Shown here: positions 6,333 to 6,722 of the stretch, piece by piece
Numbering within the stretch: the stretch's first letter is position 1
Layout: each line of letters starts with the position of its first letter
Assembly (NCBI GenBank): GCA_946886925.1
Contig: CAMPJQ010000158.1
Coordinates: 1-6,722, forward strand
Origin: an uncultured Terrimonas sp.
Lineage (GTDB): Bacteria; Bacteroidota; Bacteroidia; Chitinophagales; Chitinophagaceae
Length of the DNA: 6,722 bases
Direction of reading: 5' to 3'
The notes under the pieces: generated by a model
What the model saw: only the letters and a program-made list of their open reading frames with translations
Databases searched by the model: none
Told to the model about the DNA's origin: nothing
Position numbers and translations under genes: made by a program

Positions 6333-6722
6333 ATGCAACCGGCAAAAAAACAAAATATTCGTGATTTAGACCTGGAGGAAATACAGCAATATTTCGAAAA
6401 AGCAGGTGATAAAAAATTCAGGGCCAACCAGGTATATGAATGGCTATGGCAAAAACACGCCCATAGCTTTGAGGAGATGACCAACTTAAGTAAACCATTG
6501 AGAACCAGGCTAAGTGAAGATTTCAGTTTACCGGCTTTAACGATAGACGCTTCCCAGTTTTCGGCAGATGGCACCATTAAAAGCCGGTTTAAGACGGTTG
6601 ACGGACACCTGGTGGAAGGCGTTCTTATTCCTACGGAATCAAGACAAACCGCCTGCGTATCTTCCCAGATCGGTTGTAGCCTGAGCTGCAAGTTTTGCGC
6701 TACAGGTTATATGGACAGGAAA
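6333..6722 (+). CDS. rlmN: RlmN, dual-specificity 23S rRNA A2503 / tRNA A37 C2-methyltransferase, N-terminal 130 codons
   Basis: Translation from the ATG at 6333 gives 130 residues and is still open at the window end; RlmN is usually about 340-380 aa, so roughly a third is present. RlmN is a cytoplasmic radical-SAM enzyme that methylates C2 of adenosine 2503 in 23S rRNA and, in E. coli, of adenosine 37 in some tRNAs. The N-terminal accessory domain is seen in KKFRANQVYEWLWQKHAHSF (27-46) and the following EEMTNLSK. The strand block KSRFKTVDGHLVEGVLIP (83-100) leads into CVSSQIGCSLSCKFCATG (108-125). That holds the CxxxCxxC motif (Cys115, Cys119, Cys122), which ligates the [4Fe-4S] cluster. 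The catalytic cysteines that carry and resolve the methyl intermediate lie mostly or wholly beyond the edge. Paralogous Cfr (C8 methylation, antibiotic resistance) shares this core, but the overall N-terminal sequence fits the housekeeping RlmN. There is no Shine-Dalgarno sequence and the start is very close to the promoter. Confidence 0.94.
   Translation, partial: MQPAKKQNIRDLDLEEIQQYFEKAGDKKFRANQVYEWLWQKHAHSFEEMTNLSKPLRTRLSEDFSLPALTIDASQFSADGTIKSRFKTVDGHLVEGVLIPTESRQTACVSSQIGCSLSCKFCATGYMDRK

Noticed and set aside
6227..6691. 154-aa minus-strand open frame
   Set aside because: It is almost wholly antisense to rlmN, whose frame carries the CxxxCxxC motif; the minus-strand product has no recognisable features.

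Overview
The window looks like chromosomal DNA of a Bacteroidota species, probably of the Chitinophagaceae type. The evidence is moderate GC content, genes without Shine-Dalgarno sequences, promoter-like TTTG / TAnnTTTG elements, and protein sequences that closely resemble what I recall of Bacteroidota homologues. The taxonomic placement is inference; no rRNA or other marker gene is present.

Layout. Positions 1-340 (minus strand) hold the start of a fumarylacetoacetate hydrolase (FAH) family gene that runs off the left edge. It is divergent from a two-gene plus-strand unit. The first gene, 472-1914, encodes a cobalamin-binding domain fused to a MeaB/ArgK-type GTPase. The second, 2016-3971, encodes the substrate-binding mutase barrel. 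Together they contain, in the right order and at almost the full length (480 + 651 aa), what is normally one polypeptide: IcmF, isobutyryl-CoA mutase fused to its G-protein chaperone. Here IcmF is cut in the linker by about 100 bp of non-coding DNA with stops. The active-site positions (Phe109, Gln300 of the second protein) point to isobutyryl-CoA/butyryl-CoA rather than methylmalonyl-CoA/succinyl-CoA chemistry.

A 129-bp convergent gap with a long inverted repeat separates this unit from a minus-strand gene at 4101-6002. That gene encodes a five-helix membrane protein with an LtaS-like alkaline-phosphatase-superfamily domain. A 330-bp divergent gap follows (6003-6332), with hairpin-forming sequences but no convincing gene. 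The window ends in the first 130 codons of rlmN (radical-SAM 23S rRNA A2503 methyltransferase), which starts almost directly after a perfect TAnnTTTG promoter element.

How the genes relate. Only the two IcmF pieces clearly work together. The first would carry adenosylcobalamin and the GTPase that gates cofactor loading; the second would bind the acyl-CoA and carry out the radical rearrangement. The FAH, LtaS-like and RlmN genes look like unrelated neighbours. The most notable point is the fission of IcmF. I see no phage, CRISPR, insertion sequence or defence system.
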